Shown: piece by piece, positions 61,907-64,000 of the stretch
How positions within the stretch are numbered: position 1 is the stretch's first letter
Layout of the letters: each line of letters opens with the position of its first letter
NCBI GenBank assembly: GCA_036154955.1
Contig: JAYZWL010000149.1
Coordinates: 50,703 to 114,702, forward strand
Source of the DNA: Albimonas sp036154955
GTDB lineage: Bacteria; Pseudomonadota; Alphaproteobacteria; Rhodobacterales; Rhodobacteraceae
DNA length: 64,000 nt
Direction: 5' to 3'
The notes under the pieces: generated by a model
The model's database searches: none
Seen by the model: the letters and a program-made list of their open reading frames with translations, nothing else
Told to the model about the DNA's origin: nothing
Translations under genes and position numbers: made by a program

Positions 61907-64000
61907 GCGGGGACCTCCGGCGCGGGGCGCGGGGACGGGCCGGTCGCGCCGCCGGGACGCGCGGACAAGGGCCGGCCGCGGGCGGCGAGCACCAGCGGCA
62001 CGCAGCGGGCCGGATCGTCATGAAGGCTCACGCAGTCGAGGCACTGGAAGCACTCGGCATAGTCGATGCGCCCCGAGCGCTCGATCGCCCCATAGGCGCA
62101 TTTCACCCGGCAGAGCTGGCAGGGCGTCCCGCATTCCGCCCGCCGCGCGATCCAGTCCCGCCCGCGCAGCGCGCCGCCCAGCGCCATCAGCGCCCCCAGC
62201 GGGCACACATAGCGGCAGAAGCCCTTGAACAGCACCGTGCCCAGCGCCAGCCAGGCGACCGCATAGGCCACGTAGATCCACTCCCGGTCGAAACCGGTGG
62301 TGATCGCGGTCTTGAACGGCTCCACCTCCGCGGCCAGTTCGATATGTTCGGGCGCGAGGAACAGGGTCGCGACCAGCGCCGCCAGCAGCCCGTATTTGAC
62401 CCGTTTCAGGCGGCGATCCCAGGCCGGCGAGGGCTCGATGCGCGGCAGGCGCAGGAGGCGCCCCAGATGGTGGGCGAATTCCTGCAGCGCCCCGAACGGG
62501 CAGAGCCAGCCGCAGAAGAAGCCCCGCCCCCAGGCGACGAAGCCGAGGATCGCCGCGCCCCAGATCGCCAGCGAGAACGGGTCGTAGAGCAGGAAGTCGA
62601 ACGAGCCCCCCTCCGCCCCCGCCCGGAGCGCGCCCAGCGCGGTGACGATGGACAATTGCCCCTGCCCCCACCAGCCCACGAAGACCGTCACCGCCGCCAG
62701 CACCCCCAGCCGGATCGCGGTGAAATCCCGCCGCCCCGCCAGCCGGTTCATCCCCGGCCCCAGCGCGACGCCGAGCCCGATCAGCCCCAGCGCCAGCGCG
62801 CCCAGATCGCCCGCCCGTCCCCTCAGCGCCTCCATGGCGGGGGAGAGGGGGACGGGGACCTCGGGGCGCACGAAGAACCGCTCGGGCGCGGAGACGGGGA
62901 CCGCGAGCTCCTGCACGCCCACCTGCGGCTGAAACACGCCATGGGCGCGGGGGGCGAGCACCTTGAGCGTCCAGGGCCGGGACGGATCGAAGCCCAGCCG
63001 CCGGTCGGCGCGCAGCACCAGCGCCGCGCCGCGGTCCACCGCCTCGGCCAGCGCGGGCGGGGCGTCCTCCGCCAGCTCCAGGTAGAGATCGGCGTCGCGC
63101 AGGGCCACCGGCAGGCCGTCCTGCTCCGCCGCCAGCAGGTCGGGGGCGGTGTTGCGCACGAAATCCGGGCCGATCAGCCCGTGCCGCCCGGCCTCGATCA
63201 CCAGCAGCGGTTCGTCGTGCGGCGAGATGGCGAGGAAGTCGCGCAGCTCCGCCAGCGTGCCGGGGGCGAGCGCGGCGCGGGCGACGGAGGGGGGGCCGAG
63301 ATCCACGACCCACAGGTCCAGATAGGCCGCCTCGGGCGCCGCCGCCGCCTCCGGGTCGTCGTCCTCCCACAGCGTGCCGGCGAATAGCGCCTGCATCCGC
63401 GCGTTGTCGACCCGGTGGCGTTGGGCGATGCCCTGGGCCTGCAGCGCCGCCCAGTCCAGCGCCTCGTCCACTGTCGGATCGGGATGGGCGGCGGGGGGGC
63501 GTGCCAGGCCCTGCATCTTGTCGCGCGCGACCTCCAGCGTCGCGGCCAGCACGCTTTCATGGGCGATGCGCACGCTCGCCGTCGCCTTGGTCACGCCGTC
63601 CAGGTAAACCAGCGCCGAGGCGTCGCCGGCATGGCCGTAGGGCGTGCCCACCACCATCGGCGCGGCGATGGACTGGCCGCGATACTGCTCGAAGAACGCG
63701 TGGAACGGGGCCTCGCCCAGGCCGGAGACGAAGATCGGCTCGTTATGCGCCAGCAGCCGCACCTCGATGAATCGCCCCTGGTCGTCGAGCATGACCAGCG
63801 CGTCGATCGGCGCGCCGGAGAAGCCGGGAAGCGGCGCCAGCGGCCCGGTCTGGAACACGTAGCCGGCGGAGGCGCCGCCGGAATTCAGCAGGGTCCACAC
63901 GCCCCGGTCGTTCACCGGGTCTCCCTGCTGGTAGGGCGGCGGAACCCCCGCGCGCAGCGCCGGTTCCGCCCGCGGCGCGACGGCGGGGGCGGCGGGGGCC
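61903..64000 (-). CDS. nosR: NosR-type flavo-iron-sulfur membrane protein, 5' end off the window
   Basis: The frame is open to the right edge (…GVPPPYQQGDPV precedes a GTG at 63915, so that GTG is not the start). Visible order: periplasmic FMN-binding domain (GYVFQTGPLAPLPGFSGAPI, then DGVTKATAS as probable FMN-threonine site), a beta-rich region, six or so membrane helices with CGWLCPFGALQE and CRYVCPLGALMALGG, and a ferredoxin-like end (CGTPCQLCRVKC, CFQCLDC). NosR and NirI pass electrons from quinol to periplasmic nitrous-oxide or nitrite systems. No nosZ is visible, so a different role near the PQQ/cox genes is possible. Confidence 0.88.
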   Translation of the reverse strand, partial: APAAPAVAPRAEPALRAGVPPPYQQGDPVNDRGVWTLLNSGGASAGYVFQTGPLAPLPGFSGAPIDALVMLDDQGRFIEVRLLAHNEPIFVSGLGEAPFHAFFEQYRGQSIAAPMVVGTPYGHAGDASALVYLDGVTKATASVRIAHESVLAATLEVARDKMQGLARPPAAHPDPTVDEALDWAALQAQGIAQRHRVDNARMQALFAGTLWEDDDPEAAAAPEAAYLDLWVVDLGPPSVARAALAPGTLAELRDFLAISPHDEPLLVIEAGRHGLIGPDFVRNTAPDLLAAEQDGLPVALRDADLYLELAEDAPPALAEAVDRGAALVLRADRRLGFDPSRPWTLKVLAPRAHGVFQPQVGVQELAVPVSAPERFFVRPEVPVPLSPAMEALRGRAGDLGALALGLIGLGVALGPGMNRLAGRRDFTAIRLGVLAAVTVFVGWWGQGQLSIVTALGALRAGAEGGSFDFLLYDPFSLAIWGAAILGFVAWGRGFFCGWLCPFGALQEFAHHLGRLLRLPRIEPSPAWDRRLKRVKYGLLAALVATLFLAPEHIELAAEVEPFKTAITTGFDREWIYVAYAVAWLALGTVLFKGFCRYVCPLGALMALGGALRGRDWIARRAECGTPCQLCRVKCAYGAIERSGRIDYAECFQCLDCVSLHDDPARCVPLVLAARGRPLSARPGGATGPSPRPAPEVPA

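Noticed and set aside
63915..63917. GTG at 63915 as start of the NosR-like gene
   Set aside because: Conserved NosR sequence (PPYQQGDPV) continues upstream in frame to the window edge, so the gene is truncated by the window.

Overview
The window is 64 kb of very GC-rich DNA (almost every codon ends in G or C) from what looks like an alphaproteobacterium of the Rhodobacterales type. The reasons are a VPLPA-CTERM protein, a choXWV choline importer beside bet genes, a pca cluster, TRAP transporters, form II cox genes and PQQ-linked alcohol oxidation. The genus cannot be read from the sequence alone. I see no phage, insertion sequence, rRNA or CRISPR array. One tRNA (Asn, GTT) is present.

Layout. 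(1) 1-3231: galU (5' end missing), galE and a glycosyltransferase, for UDP-sugar and exopolysaccharide work. (2) 3500-11486: the protocatechuate branch of the beta-ketoadipate pathway, read leftward as pcaD-pcaC-pcaH-pcaG, then a chemoreceptor, then pcaB. A divergent IclR regulator sits at its head. (3) 11487-15095: a long empty stretch, tRNA-Asn, an acyl-CoA synthetase and a VPLPA-CTERM secreted protein. (4) 15223-24312: choline and choline-O-sulfate to glycine betaine. choX-choW-choV runs leftward and betI-betC-betB-GST-betA rightward, with a perfect BetI-like palindrome between them. (5) 24346-25487: a small secreted protein and a probably broken gene. (6) 25589-39077: a carboxylic-acid uptake and CoA-linked beta-oxidation island. 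It has a TRAP transporter with two paralogous binding proteins, two hotdog hydratase-like proteins, a thiolase/DUF35 pair, an SDR, an acyl-CoA dehydrogenase, a GntR regulator and an acyl-CoA ligase.

(7) 39468-60712: the most interesting part. pqqABCDE is followed by a FIST-domain sensor, a hybrid histidine kinase and a LuxR-type response regulator. Then come a PQQ alcohol dehydrogenase with the Asp-x-Asp signature of lanthanide enzymes, a Sel1 protein, an ABC exporter-like cluster with a beta-propeller protein and binding protein, a cytochrome c550, a second binding protein, and a form II CO-dehydrogenase-like operon (coxG-S-L-M). A short motif, AC(C/T)(T/A)(T/A)GGTC, recurs ahead of pqqA, the dehydrogenase, the cytochrome/ABC divergent promoter and coxG. 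This suggests one regulon joining alcohol oxidation to the molybdenum hydroxylase. (8) 61004-64000: an ApbE flavin transferase and a NosR-type flavo-iron-sulfur membrane protein that runs off the right edge.

Working model (inference). The cell senses and eats plant-derived aromatics, choline compounds and alcohols. Alcohols are oxidised in the periplasm by a lanthanide-PQQ enzyme feeding cytochrome c550. The products may then be handled by the cox-type hydroxylase, with a FIST/kinase/LuxR cascade in control.
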